In this document: one piece after another, positions 1-12,720 of the stretch
Position numbering within the stretch: the first letter of the stretch is position 1
Layout: the number at the start of each line of letters is the position of its first letter
From: Raphanus sativus
Lineage: Eukaryota; Streptophyta; Magnoliopsida; Brassicales; Brassicaceae
Length of the DNA stretch: 64,000 bases
Direction of reading: 5' to 3'
NCBI RefSeq assembly: GCF_000801105.2
Contig: NC_079511.1
Location: forward strand, 12,020,784 to 12,084,783
Position numbers and translations under genes: made by a program
Notes under the pieces: model-generated
Databases searched by the model: none
Seen by the model: only the letters and a program-made list of their open reading frames with translations
What the model was told of the DNA's origin: nothing

Positions 1-461
1 CCAATTTAAGATTTTCTTTCTCAATTTAAGAAATTCATGGATAAAGAAGTTAATTATACATTATTAAATGCATTGGTTGAGTATTTGTAAGAAAAATATT
101 CTGATACTCATTATTGAACCAAAATATGTGATATATATGATTGTTTGTTTTAATAATATGTACTTAATTTAAATAAATTATATTTTTATGAGTGTTTTAT
201 AAATGTAAGATAGTTGGGGTTAATTGGTATGTAACTTTTATAAGTAGATAGTATTACTAATAATTATTAATTAAATGAAATAGAATCATTTTAGAATATT
301 TATTTTTGGAGTAAAAATGGAATAATACATTGGAATAATACTCAGTTCTATTTTAGCATTGCACAATTTTAAAAATAAAAATTGGAGTAGTATATTAGAG
401 GTGCTTTTAGAATAATTAAACATATATAAGTACAAACCAACTACGCCAAAATATTCCGTTC

Positions 462-514
462 AAGCTGCCAATTCTGTTGTTCAAAAAAAAAAAAAAAAAA
501 AAGCTGCCAATTCT
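462..514 (+). repeat. Poly(A) micro-insert with 14-bp duplication
   Basis: The sequence aagctgccaattct occurs at 462-475 and again at 501-514. Between the copies lies only gttgttc followed by 18 A. The layout is that of a target-site duplication around an extremely truncated retroposed tail. Confidence 0.7.
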
Positions 515-806
515 ATTTAAGTTTTGTGGAATAACAAACTTTTGTTGAGTCAATTATATAAGGACTGAAGACTTTAAGAATTCCGGGGACGTATTCAATT
601 TGACAAGTCATTAGCATTGCCAAATATAGTTGAAGACTATGAAGCCTGTGAACTTCTTTGTCTTGTCAGTTAAATTCGCATTTTGTTTCATCACAGATCC
701 TAATTAAGTAATTACTTATTTCGCTTTTATTTAAGCACCAGAAAAAAAAAATTAAACATCTAATAAATTTCCCTAAATTAGTATGACTTAAGAATAACTG
801 TTAATG

Positions 807-856
807 CACACACACGTTTAGTTTTTTTTTTTTTGACATCACACACACGTTTAGTT
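807..856 (-). repeat. Poly(A) micro-insert with 17-bp duplication
   Basis: cacacacacgtttagtt is present at 807-823 and at 840-856. The 16 bases between them read ATGTC followed by 11 A on the minus strand. Confidence 0.7.
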
Positions 857-2383
857 ATGAGTCTCGTTCCCTGATTTTTCATACATTAAGAGGATCATGA
901 AAATTTCAACTATTATCCTTATGATTAATATATACTAATAGTTTAGTTCCTTAAACAATACAATGTTAAACAATAGGATTAAAAATTTAAACTCTTCAGA
1001 TATTTATATTGTAAATAAATACGTATTTGTGTGGAACAAAGTGAAATGTACAACATTTATTATGAAATAGAAGTAGTATGTACTATTCTCGAAGTTTAAA
1101 ATAAATGTTGGTTTACAATTTACTTTTTTGTTTTAAATCATATATATAGTATTGTTTTGTGTTTTGAAAAAAAGAACGTGATTTGAGAAATCCATGCAAA
1201 ATTGCGTCTTCAATCCATAATTTCTCCATTTGAAATACAAAAATAATCTCTTGCATTACCATTACTTTTTGGTTTGTTTTATGTTTTAAATAGATCTTTA
1301 AAGTAATATATTATTTTCATCTTTATGATTTAGTTTATTAACTAACTAAAAAAAGGGTTTCCTAACATTAAAATAAATATGATAATACTATATACTTTTA
1401 TTTTACCTATAAAAATTAAACGGAATGAGAATCGTCTAGACAAAGTATTATTCTTTGTGTTTGTATTTGATGTGGTGCTAACTGAAATCACAAAAAAAAG
1501 TAGAGAAAATGATTTATATATGAACTACGGATATGGTTCTAAAATTTCGTGTGGCCACTAGCAGCCAGAAATCAATACTTCATAGTAGCAACATTTGGTT
1601 GAAACGACCACACGGATATGAGTTATTATTTTCGACTCATTTAAATGCCTAAGAAATGATCTATCCATGGGCTGTACCTCCACCCGGGAGTTAGACTTGT
1701 GTCATCATTGACCTGGATTTAACCTCTTTCTCTCCTCACTGTCAACACATCTTCCTCACTCTCATCTTCATCTTCTTTAGCAAAAAAAAAACATTTGGCT
1801 GAAAAAAAAAACGTTTGGCTATTATTAGTCTCTTTTTTTTATCTTTTCCCCCTTTATGTGTATTACACGTCCATTTGTTGATTAATGTTGAAGGATGAAG
1901 GAAAGTGGGAGGGTACTTTTTGGAAGACAAGGAAGGAACATACAATTATTTTCTTTTCTTTCTTTTTTGTTGTGAATTTCAGAATATATATTTGTTTCTT
2001 GAAGGGAAACAAAGTATAGTTTAAAGATTTAGAAAATCTATTTTCTTTTCAAAATATCAATTATAATATTTTATATCCATATTACCACTAACATATTACA
2101 CTAAAAATGCAAAAAAAAAAGCAGCGTTACATCTTCATTGTTATCCAATTCATCTTTCTTCATTTTTACACTAACCCTCTTTCAGTATCTTTTATTTCTT
2201 GTCTAATTACAACTCATAAAATAAGTGTTGCACTACTTAGACAGTTTCGACACTAGTACGAATATCTTACAGTCAAAAACAAAGCTCTCGTCATTTCATA
2301 AAATCACCAACTCTCGTAATTGGTATACAAGTTCTTTAGTAAATACAGTGTCTAATCGGGTAATATGAAATCTTTAACAAACT

Positions 2384-2432
2384 TGTCTAATCTCTCCTTG
2401 AATCAAATACAGTGTCTAATCTCTCCTTGAAT
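2384..2432. repeat. 20-bp direct duplication with templated filler
   Basis: tgtctaatctctccttgaat occurs at 2384-2403 and 2413-2432, separated by caaatacag. The filler together with the next bases (aaatacagtgtctaatc) copies 2341-2357, about 60 bp upstream. That favours local copying during break repair over retroposition. Confidence 0.6.
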
Positions 2433-3358
2433 AAATTCTAACGAGTAGATTTTGTTTAGACCCAAGTAGACCCAACACTATTTTTGAACTCGGGGTAACT
2501 CAAAACCAATAATCACAAGTCACAACTGTTAGAATACAAAAGTAGAAAATCCGATAATATATACTTTTATAACTGGATTTTATACTCAGAGTGGATTCAT
2601 TGAACTTCTACTTCTAAGCATATATGTAAAAGCATATCAATCTAATTTTCATTTCTTATTGCATTAGTCTGGAATTTAACTCATTTTTCTCTTCAAGTTT
2701 TGTCTTGTACCTGGAGTAATTAATTCACGCCGTCATGCCCGATTTGATATCAATTTAAATAATAAATATATATTATCTCAGTCTATGAGATATTAAGATG
2801 TAACTGTGTTGATGACAGATCCGATGAACTGGCCAACATTCGCGTCGGAATTTTTTTTTTTTTTCAGAATCTACAAAAGACTTTGAAGTTATGAGTCTTA
2901 CTCATATTTTTGGACCAGAAATATTCTAGTAGACTTATTAGTGAAGGAAACGAAGAACATAAATCACATTTTTTATATAGATCAGATCGAAGATGTTTTC
3001 TGGAGAATATGTTCGTCTGACTACAGCTTGGTCTAGTTAAATGAATAGCTGGCAAAAGAAAATGTAATTGTGTTGTGCAAATTGGTTTGAAGTTTGAAGT
3101 AGTCCACCTAAAGAGCAATAATTGCAGTGCTCGTAACTTTGACCTATTTTGTCCTATTATTGTGCTTGATTGTATTTTCTTTGTCATGTTTAAATAGGCT
3201 ATAGACTTATACAAGTTTTCGACAAAAAGATATATTTCAAAATGTATAATAGTATATTTAAGCAAATATTATTATTTGGTTTTAAAGCATTTTCTAATAG
3301 TGTCTGGGTTTATTTTTACTTTCTAATCTAAATGTATATATCCTAATTTTTGTCTTTA

Positions 3359-3719
3359 GAACATCTCCAATCCATAACACTATTTTAGTGTTAAAACCAC
3401 ACTATTTTAATGTACTTTTAACACTAAAAATTAATTATTCTCCAGCCACAACACCAAATTTTACACTAAAAATTATTTTTATAATATTATATATATTTAT
3501 CTTTTTTATTTAATTAAATGTTTTATTAATAAATAAGTGAATATATTTTAGTAGAGTGAATAGTATCACACCAAATTTAGTGTAAAATTATAGTGTTCCA
3601 CCAAAATGATGTGATTTTAGTGTTCCACCAAAATGATGTGATTTTGGAGTTTGGTTGGAGATAGTTTTGGTGTAAAAACTACACTAAAATGGTGTTTTTG
3701 AATTCCATTGGAGATGGCC
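3359..3719. mobile_element. PIF/Harbinger-type MITE, copy A
   Basis: The 361-bp element has terminal inverted repeats. It opens gaacatctccaatccataa and closes ttggagatggcc, and the complementarity continues inward through runs of acacta and tagtgt. It is flanked by TTA at 3356-3358 and 3720-3722, the 3-bp target duplication typical of PIF/Harbinger (Tourist) elements. It has no coding capacity. A second copy of the family lies at 12721-13084. Confidence 0.75.
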
Positions 3720-3865
3720 TTAAGTATGTTATAAAATATTAACCTTTGATAGATGTAACCTGCAGTGTACAAGATCATTGGATAAGCCAGGACCTTGTTA
3801 TCCTTGGCATTTACAATTATTCTCCGAAAATTGAACAAAAACCAGCAACTGCAACATTTCTTCAC

Positions 3866-3904
3866 TCTAGGTTTTTTTTTTTGAACTTTGCAGTCTAGGT
3901 TTTT
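3866..3904 (-). repeat. Poly(A) micro-insert with 11-bp duplication
   Basis: tctaggttttt is at 3866-3876 and 3894-3904. On the minus strand the insert reads CTGCAAAGTTC followed by an A-run. Confidence 0.6.
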
Positions 3905-4511
3905 GCAAGGAGGTTTGTCTTTGTGATAACCGTACGTACTAAGTAAAATATTTCAACCTAACGTACTATATATTTAGAACTAAGTATTGAACCCCAAGTC
4001 TTATTTTATCTACAGCTTTTTAGCTCATCGTTGACTTTCGAACTGATGATATATACTTTTTGAGTGTGTATTGAAGACTTTCGCTACAGCCAACGTTTGA
4101 TCCTTTAACTTCTACCGTTTCTAATGAAAGTGCTTAGAAATTAGAATCCCGTTGACGTATATCCAAAAAAATACCTTTCATGTTAACAATTTCCGTTACT
4201 TGAACAACGAATCCGAATCCGAATATATGTATATATATTCAGAGTTTTCTCATTTTGCTAATAATTTCAAGAGTTTTTTTAATAAATTCGGCGATCAAAA
4301 TTAACCGACTAATCCTACAAAACTGCATATTCTTATTATTTAAGGCTGTTCGAGTGACCAGCGGAGATCGACCAGGATTCTAAAATAGTAGAATTAGGAT
4401 GAATAGTAAAGTTAACAAATATTTAATAGCTGATGGTTGCTCTTATATCTTTGGGCATTCTCTGCCTCTCTCCAAAACTTTTTGGACGATCTATATATTT
4501 GTGGAAAGAAA

Positions 4512-4549
4512 TATGCCAACTGTGGTTCAGAAAAAAACTTATGCCAACT
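4512..4549 (+). repeat. Poly(A) micro-insert with 10-bp duplication
   Basis: tatgccaact at 4512-4521 and 4540-4549 flanks gtggttcagaaaaaaact. Confidence 0.6.
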
Positions 4550-6018
4550 TTAACTAGTGTCGCTCTTGCATCTTTCATATTTGTACAGCTTTATAGATCA
4601 AAGTATTTTAAGTGAAGCTTATTTTAAGTGAAGCTTTACAAAAAACTGTAATGCTTTTTGCGATGAACAAAATCAACATGATTCTTTTTAAACTCCGCGA
4701 TTTCTAACTTAAAATCAATTGAAAATGAATAAATTACATCGTGTCACATATATATGTAAAGACCATGCTGTGAATTAAAGATCCACATATTTACTTTTCA
4801 GATAACAATAGAAAAAGTATGATAAGGAAACTTTTGAAAACATATAAGTTAATAAATAATTGATCTACACTAGCACAAACATATTGGCTGTTAATCGTTG
4901 ATACGTACACATTATAAAAACCGTTGCCAGTAGTCAGTAGATATTAGATAACATCGATGCATAAAATTAATGAGAAGTGGTAGAGAGAGTATATGCAATA
5001 TATTGTAGATTTATAAAGAAAGCCTAAATCAAAGGAATTGACGGAACATGCCTAATTGTATGGCATAGCGTATTTGAATGAAATTTGTTTAAGAGAAAAT
5101 TATCATCTACTCCAACATTTCCCACGCATCTTCTTCTGTTCACATCTGTTTCCTCGTTACCATAAGACTTATTCATTAACCTAATCCATAGCTTCCATGT
5201 TATTTATATTTTCTTGACTGAATTAAGTTGATGCATGTTATTTTATGCTGTAATTTTTCATCATAAATTGTTAACTAGTCAATTGATCAATTTATAATTT
5301 ATACACGTAACGATCTCTCATATGCACTTGGATCTGCATCACCAAGATGATAAATTTTATCATATAGTATATCCGAGAGATTTAACATCCTTCTCTCTCT
5401 TAATCTTGATTGCAATAAGTCAAACTTGAGATTACTTTAATTACAATGTGGAGTCCAAGTAACTATCGCACATAAAGAGGTCTCCTAATTAATTGATGAG
5501 CATATTATGCATATGAAATTTGAAGAGTTGTGTAATTCATAGCAGTGCTATCGCTCCCAAATGTTAAAAATAACTTGTAAGTGAATTAATGGAAGTAAAC
5601 GAATTGTTAAACAAATTCCATAGCCGAATAATCTGTTTACTGAAGCTTATATATATATATATGCATGTGAGTTTATAAAGGGATCAACCCGTTCCTAAAT
5701 AAAATCTAAGAACCAATAATAGCATCAGTTGAGTTTAATAAAGGACAAGTGAGTATATCTTTTGGCAGACATATGCAAATCTTGTGAATATCGTTGGATT
5801 AATAATTATTCAACGGATCATAAAGAAAGAGCTTGATTGGTGGACTAAACAACATATAAACAAATGTGATTATAGTAAAATAACATATAAAATATTAGGA
5901 AAGCCTGCACAGGTAATATTGACCAACAATAGCTTCATTCTAACTAGACAAGCCCATGTGTGTTGTAGGACCGCCCAAATATATTTTCCAATAAAATTTT
6001 CGTCATGTCCTAATTTAT

Positions 6019-6025
6019 TATATAA
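6019..6025 (+). promoter_or_regulatory. Candidate TATA box of GH3.17
   Basis: tatataa lies about 175 bp upstream of the GH3.17 start codon, followed by a CT-rich stretch (tttcctcttccttctcctc) that looks like a plant 5' leader. I did not find an exact TGTCTC or GAGACA auxin response element close to it. Confidence 0.4.
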
Positions 6026-6195
6026 CCATTTCCTCTTCCTTCTCCTCATACCACTGAACCAACCTTCAAGAACAGAGAAGAAGCGATTTCCATCAATAAA
6101 TAAATAAAAAGTCTCTCTTCATTTTTTTCATTGAACTCATCATTGCAACACAAACATAAGCTTTGTTTGTGTCTGCTTTCAGACAAAAAGAAAGA

Positions 6196-9100
6196 ATGAT
6201 ACCAAGTTACGACCCAAATGATACAGAAGCTGGTCTCAAGCTTCTAGAGGATATAACCACAAATGCTGACGCAATTCAAGAACAAGTTCTCCACCAAATA
6301 CTCTCTCAAAACTCTGGAACTCAATATCTCCAAGCATTTCTTGATGGAGAATCCGACAAGAATCAACAAAGTTTCAAGAACAAAGTCCCTGTGGTAAATT
6401 ACGACGACATAAAGCCTTTCATTCAACGAATCGCAGATGGAGAATCCTCTGATATCGTCTCCTCTCAACCCATTACAGAGCTCCTCACTAGGTAAATATT
6501 GTTAATATATATATAGCTGATTTGTTTACAAAAAAAAATATATATATAGCTGATTAAAATTCGACCATATATTACAAAAAATATTTTCCTTACGTTTTAG
6601 TATATTTTGGGGTCTATATTGGGTGCAGCTCGGGGACTTCTGCAGGAAAGCCGAAGTTGATGCCTTCCACAGCTGAGGAACTTGAAAGGAAGACATTTTT
6701 CTACAGCATGCTTGTGCCTGTCATGAACAAGTAATAAATGTGTTACTATTATTTTATATTTTTGGCGTGAAAAGGAATAACTGAGTATTTATACGTTAAT
6801 TTACATAATTTTTTTAAAAATACATCATACAAAGGTAAATAACTTTTATGATATCGTATATTTTTTAAACAGTATTGTAATCTGGCTAATGTATCGTAAA
6901 TAATCAACCTTTTTCAATAATCCGTGGAAAATAATATAAACTAGATTTTGACCCGCCCTTAAAAAGGGCGGGTATATTTTTTGTTGAAAAAATTATTTAT
7001 GTAATAAAAACTATGATTTTTGATAAATTATATATTTTAAAATTTTATGACTTATTTTTGTTATTTTAAATATGACTAAATATTTGAAGACTCTAGATAA
7101 TTCTAATCAGTAATATGATTTTATTTATTGAACCCGAAGTTCAACTTATTTTACACTGATTTTTTTTAATTTAAATAAAATATTTTATATCTTCCACCCT
7201 CTCTGTATTGAAAAATTTATTTGTGCATTTCAAAATATTTTCTTTAATTTCATTAAATTTAGTTTATGTGATTTAGTTTTTATTTTCAATGAAACTATTT
7301 TTTAAAAGTTGAGATAATTCAGACCCGTATTATGATTTTGTTGATTTAATCATTTGTTATTTCAACTTGATTTTATTTTGAGGTTTCATTTATTAAATGC
7401 TTTCAAATAATTAATAACGTGAAAGATTTTCTAGAAAAATATGGCGTAAATATTTAAGAAACAAAAAATTTTAAAATGGTAAGAACTGAATTATTAAATA
7501 CTATTTAATATAATTGCAAAATAATGACTTTTTATTGGTTGCAAATACTGACGGAAAAAGTACATACAATATTTGTAATGAATTGGAAAAGTTAAGACCA
7601 TATTCATAAGAAGTATTATGCTTTAATAGTATAGATGCTCATGCCTAACTGATTTTATAAATTGATAAAAAGACTGTTTATTTTGTAAAATAATTATACT
7701 AAATGAAAAATTAAGTGACAATAAATGTAACACATTTCTATTTTTATTTAAGTTATTATTTTATTCATAAAAACATGGCTTTGAATAATTTTTTTTTGAT
7801 TACGTTATTTTCCACCGGTTGAAACGAAAATAATTTTATTTATTGAACCCGCAGTTAAACTTATTTTACACTGATTTTTTTTAATTTAAATAAAATATTT
7901 TATATCTTCAACACTCTCTGTATTGAAAAAAATTATTTGTGCGTTTTAAAACATTTCCTATAATTTTATTAAATTTAGTTTATGTGTTTTAGTTATTATT
8001 ACAAATTTAACTATTTTTAAGAAGTTGAGATAATCTAGACCCGTATTATGATTTTGTTGATTTAATCATTTGTTATTTCAACTTGATTTTATTTTAAAGT
8101 TTCATTTAATAAATGCTTTCAAATAATTAATAACGTGAAAGATTTTTGGAAAGTTTTGGCGTAAATATTTAAGAAACGATTTTTTTAAAAAATGGTAAGA
8201 ACTGAATTATTAAATACTCTTTAATCTAATTGCAAAATAATGACTTTTTATTGGTTGCAAATACTGCAGGCGAAAAGGTTCATACAATATTGGTAATTAA
8301 TTGGAAAAGTCAGGACCATATTCATAAGAAGTATTATGCTTTAATAGTATAGATGTTCATGCCTAACTGATTTTATAAACTGATAAAAGACTGTTTATTT
8401 AGTAAAATAATTATATTAAATGAAAAATTAAGTGACAATAAATGTAACATATTTTTATTTTTTTTATTTAAGTTATTATTTTATTCATAAAACATGGCTT
8501 TGAATAATGTTTTTGATTACGTTATTTTCCACCGTTGAAACTAAAATATTTTTTTTACTAAATCAAACATTTAACCATATATAAAACTTAGTTATTTACA
8601 TTTTTGATTTTATAATTGGCACAAAATCTATATTGATTAACTAATAAATAAAAATATGCACTATTATTGTTATGGTAATATAATTAATGATGTGTATTAA
8701 CGCTAAGGTAATATAATTAATAAAATTATTAAGCTAATAAAATATGGAAATACAATTAATGTAATACTACTATTCATGTTTCCAAACAACTTTCATTTAG
8801 AATACTATACTTGTTTCCAAACATCTTCAAAATGTACTTCAACTTTAATAATATAGATATATATAATTTTTCTTCTTTAGTCTTCTTTTTTACTTCAAAT
8901 TTGTCTTCTTTAGTCAAACTAATAAAACAGTAAAAGAGAAATACTTTGTTAATTTATTGTGTTACATATATAACTGCAGATATGTAAATGGCTTAGATGA
9001 AGGTAAAGGAATGTATCTTCTATTCATAAAACCAGAGATCAAGACTCCTTCAGGTCTTATGGCTCGTCCTGTGTTGACTAGTTACTATAAAAGTCAACAT

Positions 9101-10610
9101 TTCAGAAACAGACCATTCAACAAGTATAACGTCTATACTAGCCCTGACCAGACGATTCTCTGTCAAGACAGCAAGCAGAGCATGTACTGTCAGCTTCTTT
9201 GCGGTTTAGTCCAACGAGCTCATGTCCTAAGAGTTGGAGCCGTCTTTGCCTCTGCCTTTCTTCGAGCGGTCAAGTTCTTGGAAGATCATTACAAGGAGCT
9301 TTGCGCAGACATTAGAACCGGTACAGTAACTAACTGGATCACTGAACCAGCATGCAGAGACTCGGTTTTGTCGATCCTTCAAAGACCTAATCAAGAATTG
9401 GCTGATGAAATTGAGTCTGAGTGTGCTGAGAAGTCGTGGGAAGGAATCTTGAGGAGACTATGGCCTAAGGCCAAGTATGTTGAGGTGATTGTCACGGGTT
9501 CAATGGCTCAGTACATTCCAACACTCGAATTTTATAGCGGTGGTTTACCGTTGGTTTCAACCATGTATGCTTCCTCTGAGTGTTACTTTGGTATCAACCT
9601 TAACCCGTTGTGTGATCCTTCGGATGTTTCGTATACGCTTCTACCTAACATGGCCTACTTCGAGTTCTTGCCCGTCGATGACAAATCTCACGAAGAGATT
9701 CACTTTGCATCGCATTCTAACACCGACGATGATGATACCCTCAAGGAAGATCTTATTGTCGATCTTGTTAATGTTGAAGTTGACCGATACTACGAAATTG
9801 TCATTACTACGTTCACAGGTTAGTTAGTACATTGTTATACATGATCTGAGATGGGTTATAAAGATTTTTAAATTACTAAAGAATATATTTTTTTGACAAT
9901 TTGGGGGCCATGAGATCTATTTATAATAACTTAAAAAAATTAGTGGCACCTTAAAAATTTTTAGGTCTAATCTTAGAAACTTGTTGCACAAGTAACGTAT
10001 TGGTTCTGTTTTCTTGATAGGTTTATACAGATACAGAGTAGGAGATATTCTAAAAGTGACAGGTTTCTACAACAAAGCACCTCAGTTCCGTTTTGTGCAG
10101 CGAAGAAACGTTGTATTAAGCATCGATACCGACAAAACTAGCGAGGAAGATCTACTAAACGCAGTGACACAAGCTAAACTCAACCATCTTCAAAAACCTT
10201 CAAGCCTCTTGCTCACGGAGTACACTAGCTATGCGGATACGTCCTCGATCCCAGGGCATTACGTGCTCTTCTGGGAGCTAAAGCCACGTCACAATAACGA
10301 GCCACCAGAGCTAGAGGACAAGACAATGGAGTTATGTTGCTCTGAGGTTGAGGATTGTTTGGATTACGTGTACAGGAGATGCAGGAACAAAGATAAATCG
10401 ATAGGGCCATTGGAGATAAGGGTTGTAAGTTTGGGGACTTTTGATTTGTTGATGGATTTTTGTGTCTCACAAGGATCTTCCGTAAATCAGTACAAGACTC
10501 CAAGATGTGTTAAATCTGGAGGAGCCCTTGAGATTCTTGACTCCAGAGTTATTGGGAGGTTCTTCAGTCAAAGAGTTCCTCGGTGGGAACCACTTGGTTT
10601 AGATTCTTAG
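6196..10610 (+). CDS. GH3.17: GH3.17-type auxin-amido synthetase, 4 exons
   Basis: Exons are 6196-6491, 6629-6730, 8980-9818 and 10021-10610, all with GT-AG introns, giving 608 residues, the usual length for group II GH3 proteins. GH3 enzymes adenylate indole-3-acetic acid with ATP and transfer it to an amino acid, lowering free auxin in the cytosol; GH3.17 prefers glutamate (family knowledge). The three nucleotide-binding motifs are present: [10 protein letters not shown] around residue 99, across the exon 1/2 junction; [10 protein letters not shown] around residue 329; and YRYRVGD at residues 415-421. The first ATG of the frame is 6196; the frame is open a little further upstream but only from a TTG codon. 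Intron 2 is 2249 bp because a Helitron is inserted there, and intron 1 carries a poly(A) micro-insert. No disabling change was seen. The near-identity to Arabidopsis GH3.17 (At1g28130) is from memory. Confidence 0.95.
6505..6555 (+). repeat. Poly(A) micro-insert in GH3.17 intron 1
   Basis: atatatatatagctgatt at 6505-6522 and 6538-6555 flanks the 15-base insert tgtttac plus A8. It begins only 14 bases downstream of the exon 1 donor site. Confidence 0.7.
6941..8857 (-). mobile_element. Non-autonomous Helitron in GH3.17 intron 2
   Basis: On the minus strand the element starts TCTATATTATTAAAG (8857 downward) and ends with a GC hairpin (acccgccctt/aaaaagggcgggt, 6951-6972) followed by caaaatCTAG at 6944-6941. 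It sits between host A (complement of 8858) and host T (complement of 6940), the A^T insertion expected of Helitrons, with no target duplication. Its 1917 bp contain no coding sequence. Much of it is a tandem duplication of a roughly 715-bp unit, listed separately. Confidence 0.8.
7110..8545. repeat. 715-bp tandem duplication inside the Helitron
   Basis: Two diverged copies lie head to tail, about 7110-7825 and 7825-8545. Markers such as ttttatttattgaacccg recur at an offset of 715 bp, and so do the later blocks gattttgttgatttaatc, gactttttattggttgcaaa and gctttaatagtatagatg. Scattered substitutions and small indels show that the duplication is not new. Confidence 0.85.
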
Positions 10611-10816
10611 CTTTTTTCAACTTTTTTTTTTAATATACAACTAAAGTCTTGATTTTAAGATTTTAAGTAAGATCTCGTTTATTAAGTTCCTAGTTGGTGT
10701 TTATTTAATTAAACGCTGATGCTCTTTTGTCTCTTTTGTAACAAACTTTCTGCAAAGTCCTCTCATTTTATGAATGGTGTCTCTCTTTTCTAATGATTTA
10801 TTATTTCCCCTCTCTT

Positions 10817-10868
10817 AAGTTTCATTTCTTTTATTTTTCAAAGAAAAAAAAAGTTTCATTTCTTTTAT
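10817..10868 (+). repeat. A-rich micro-insert with 18-bp duplication
   Basis: aagtttcatttcttttat at 10817-10834 and 10851-10868 flanks ttttcaaagaaaaaaa. Confidence 0.6.
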
Positions 10869-11334
10869 GATGTTTTAAATAAAAATATGGATATTGATAT
10901 GAAAAAATATATTTTACAGTACTAAAGTCGTACCAAACCTTTACATAAAGTCTAATCTTTGGGAGGGAGAGGGGGGAGAGGGAAGAAGTCTCGTCTTTTT
11001 TTATTCATCAACCTTTCATAAATTAACGATTACAAGTCGGAAACATAGACATTAGGGCGTACAAAAAAACAAATGTGATTGATGTAGTTGGTGCTATAAA
11101 AATGTTCGATGGTAAATGCAAAGATAGTTTGTTTAAATTACAAAGATAACAAATAAAAATGAAAAATCTCAATAATATAAAAGAAATTGACAATAGTTGT
11201 CATAGGAATTCAAATTACACTGAACATAAATGAACAAAATCTTTTCTTTTGTCAAACGAACAAAATCTAAAAAAGAAAGGGAAATGAAATGAAATAGCAT
11301 TTCAAAAAAAAACTTTCGTAATTCTCTTTTAACA

Positions 11335-11374
11335 ACATTTTACTTTTGTCAAAAAAAAGACATTTTACTTTTGT
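11335..11374 (+). repeat. Poly(A) micro-insert with 15-bp duplication
   Basis: acattttacttttgt at 11335-11349 and 11360-11374 flanks caaaaaaaag, the smallest insert of the set. Confidence 0.6.
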
Positions 11375-11602
11375 ATTGATAACGATGAAAACTAAAATGA
11401 GGGAGATTGAAATAATTGGATAGAGAGGTGACGTATGGATGCACATGAAGATAGTGATGGCTTAATTTGCCAGCCAACTCACAGCCGCATCATTATTCAT
11501 TGAGATCCACATTTCTTTCTTACATCATATATTTTTTGTTCATAATCTCAACTCTCTCGTCAACGGTTTCACCTTCTTTTCCCCTTTCTAAATCTTGAAA
11601 AC

Positions 11603-11649
11603 AAGTTATATAAAGCATAGTGTTACAAAAAGAAAGTTATATAGAGCAT
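11603..11649 (+). repeat. A-rich micro-insert with imperfect 16-bp duplication
   Basis: aagttatataaagcat (11603-11618) recurs at 11634-11649 with one substitution. The insert is agtgttacaaaaaga. Confidence 0.5.
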
Positions 11650-11985
11650 TGTTGGTTGTACAGATAATAAGTTTTGAAGAAATAAAACCACAAAACGAGT
11701 TTTGTTAAAAAAAAACAACTGATTCAATATAAATTGATTTATTCAGAATAGTGGTTTTATATGTAAAACTTTCGGGCCAAATTTCTTTCATGTTGACATT
11801 AAAAATACTTGGATATGTTTTTAGCACAAAATAGGTTAAGTGTTATTAGTAAACCATGTGCTTCAATGTTCTAACAACAATAAAAGATGTGTGGTCTTAT
11901 AAAATTCTTTATTCGAACAATTCACAACCAATAATTTGTTATTCTCAAAATTTAATATCTCAGCGAAATAATTAAATATGCAAAC

Positions 11986-12023
11986 TATCTGACTGAGTTT
12001 CAAAAAAAAAAAAATATCTGACT
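11986..12023 (+). repeat. Poly(A) micro-insert with 9-bp duplication
   Basis: tatctgact at 11986-11994 and 12015-12023 flanks gagtttc followed by 13 A. Confidence 0.65.
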
Positions 12024-12142
12024 ACTTGGTAGGACTCTACTAGTTTAACCCATTACATCAAATGGCTTATTCGTTGTTGCTACCGAACATATATATTCGT
12101 AGCATTAGAAATTAGAAAAATACCATGTGATAGCAGTAAGCC

Positions 12143-12174
12143 AATAACATACTTTTTTGTTCCAAAATAACATA
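12143..12174 (-). repeat. A-rich micro-insert with 9-bp duplication
   Basis: aataacata at 12143-12151 and 12166-12174 flanks an insert that reads TTGGAACAAAAAAG on the minus strand. Confidence 0.5.
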
Positions 12175-12720
12175 TAAATGAAAATTTCATATATAATATT
12201 AATTAAAATTTAAAATAAATAAATTTTGTATTTAAGTTTGAGTTTAATGATTGAAGTGTCGGATTTGGTATTTAGGAGATAAAAGTTGAATATGTGTTTA
12301 GGATATAATATCATTTTACCTTTTAATTAATGTTTTTACTTTTTAATTAATGCTATTTTGAGGATTTTCGTTATATGCTATTTTCATAATTTAGTTTTAT
12401 TTTGGAGGAAGTTGACAACATTTCAATTTAGTTTTATTTTGAAAGAAGCTCACAACATTTCAAATTTAAATTTACATTTGAAACATCAATTTGGGTAAAA
12501 AAAGATTTGCCAAAAACTGAGGTTAAAATACAAACAGTGAATCTGTTCATGATAGATTATGGTTAAGTATGTTGAGGGGAATGAGTGAGACGAGATCCAA
12601 TCCAAGGAATAAGAATCGTGTTAACTGTCAAGTCACACAAGGAGTAGAAATAGTCTCAACACTTTCAGAAAATCAACTACAAGATGGAAGTCTAGTGATA
12701 AATGGATTTTGAATTGCTAA

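Larger units (their letters stand above)
1..6010. other. Intergenic AT-rich region
   Basis: No open reading frame in this stretch resembles a protein I recognise, and the longest ones (for example 2864-3265 on the minus strand) have no supporting features. It holds one Harbinger-type MITE, several short direct-repeat-flanked poly(A) inserts and AT microsatellites, all listed separately. The last kilobase must contain the GH3.17 promoter. Confidence 0.7.
10611..12720. other. Intergenic region downstream of GH3.17
   Basis: No supported gene is present. The first 200 bases are the likely 3' UTR and poly(A) region of GH3.17. The rest is AT-rich and contains several direct-repeat-flanked A-rich micro-inserts listed separately. 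Confidence 0.6.

Noticed and set aside
2864..3265. 133-codon minus-strand frame.
   Set aside because: No recognisable domain, no conserved context and AT-rich codon noise.
5784..6107. 107-codon frame just upstream of GH3.17.
   Set aside because: It overlaps the GH3.17 TATA region and leader and resembles no protein.
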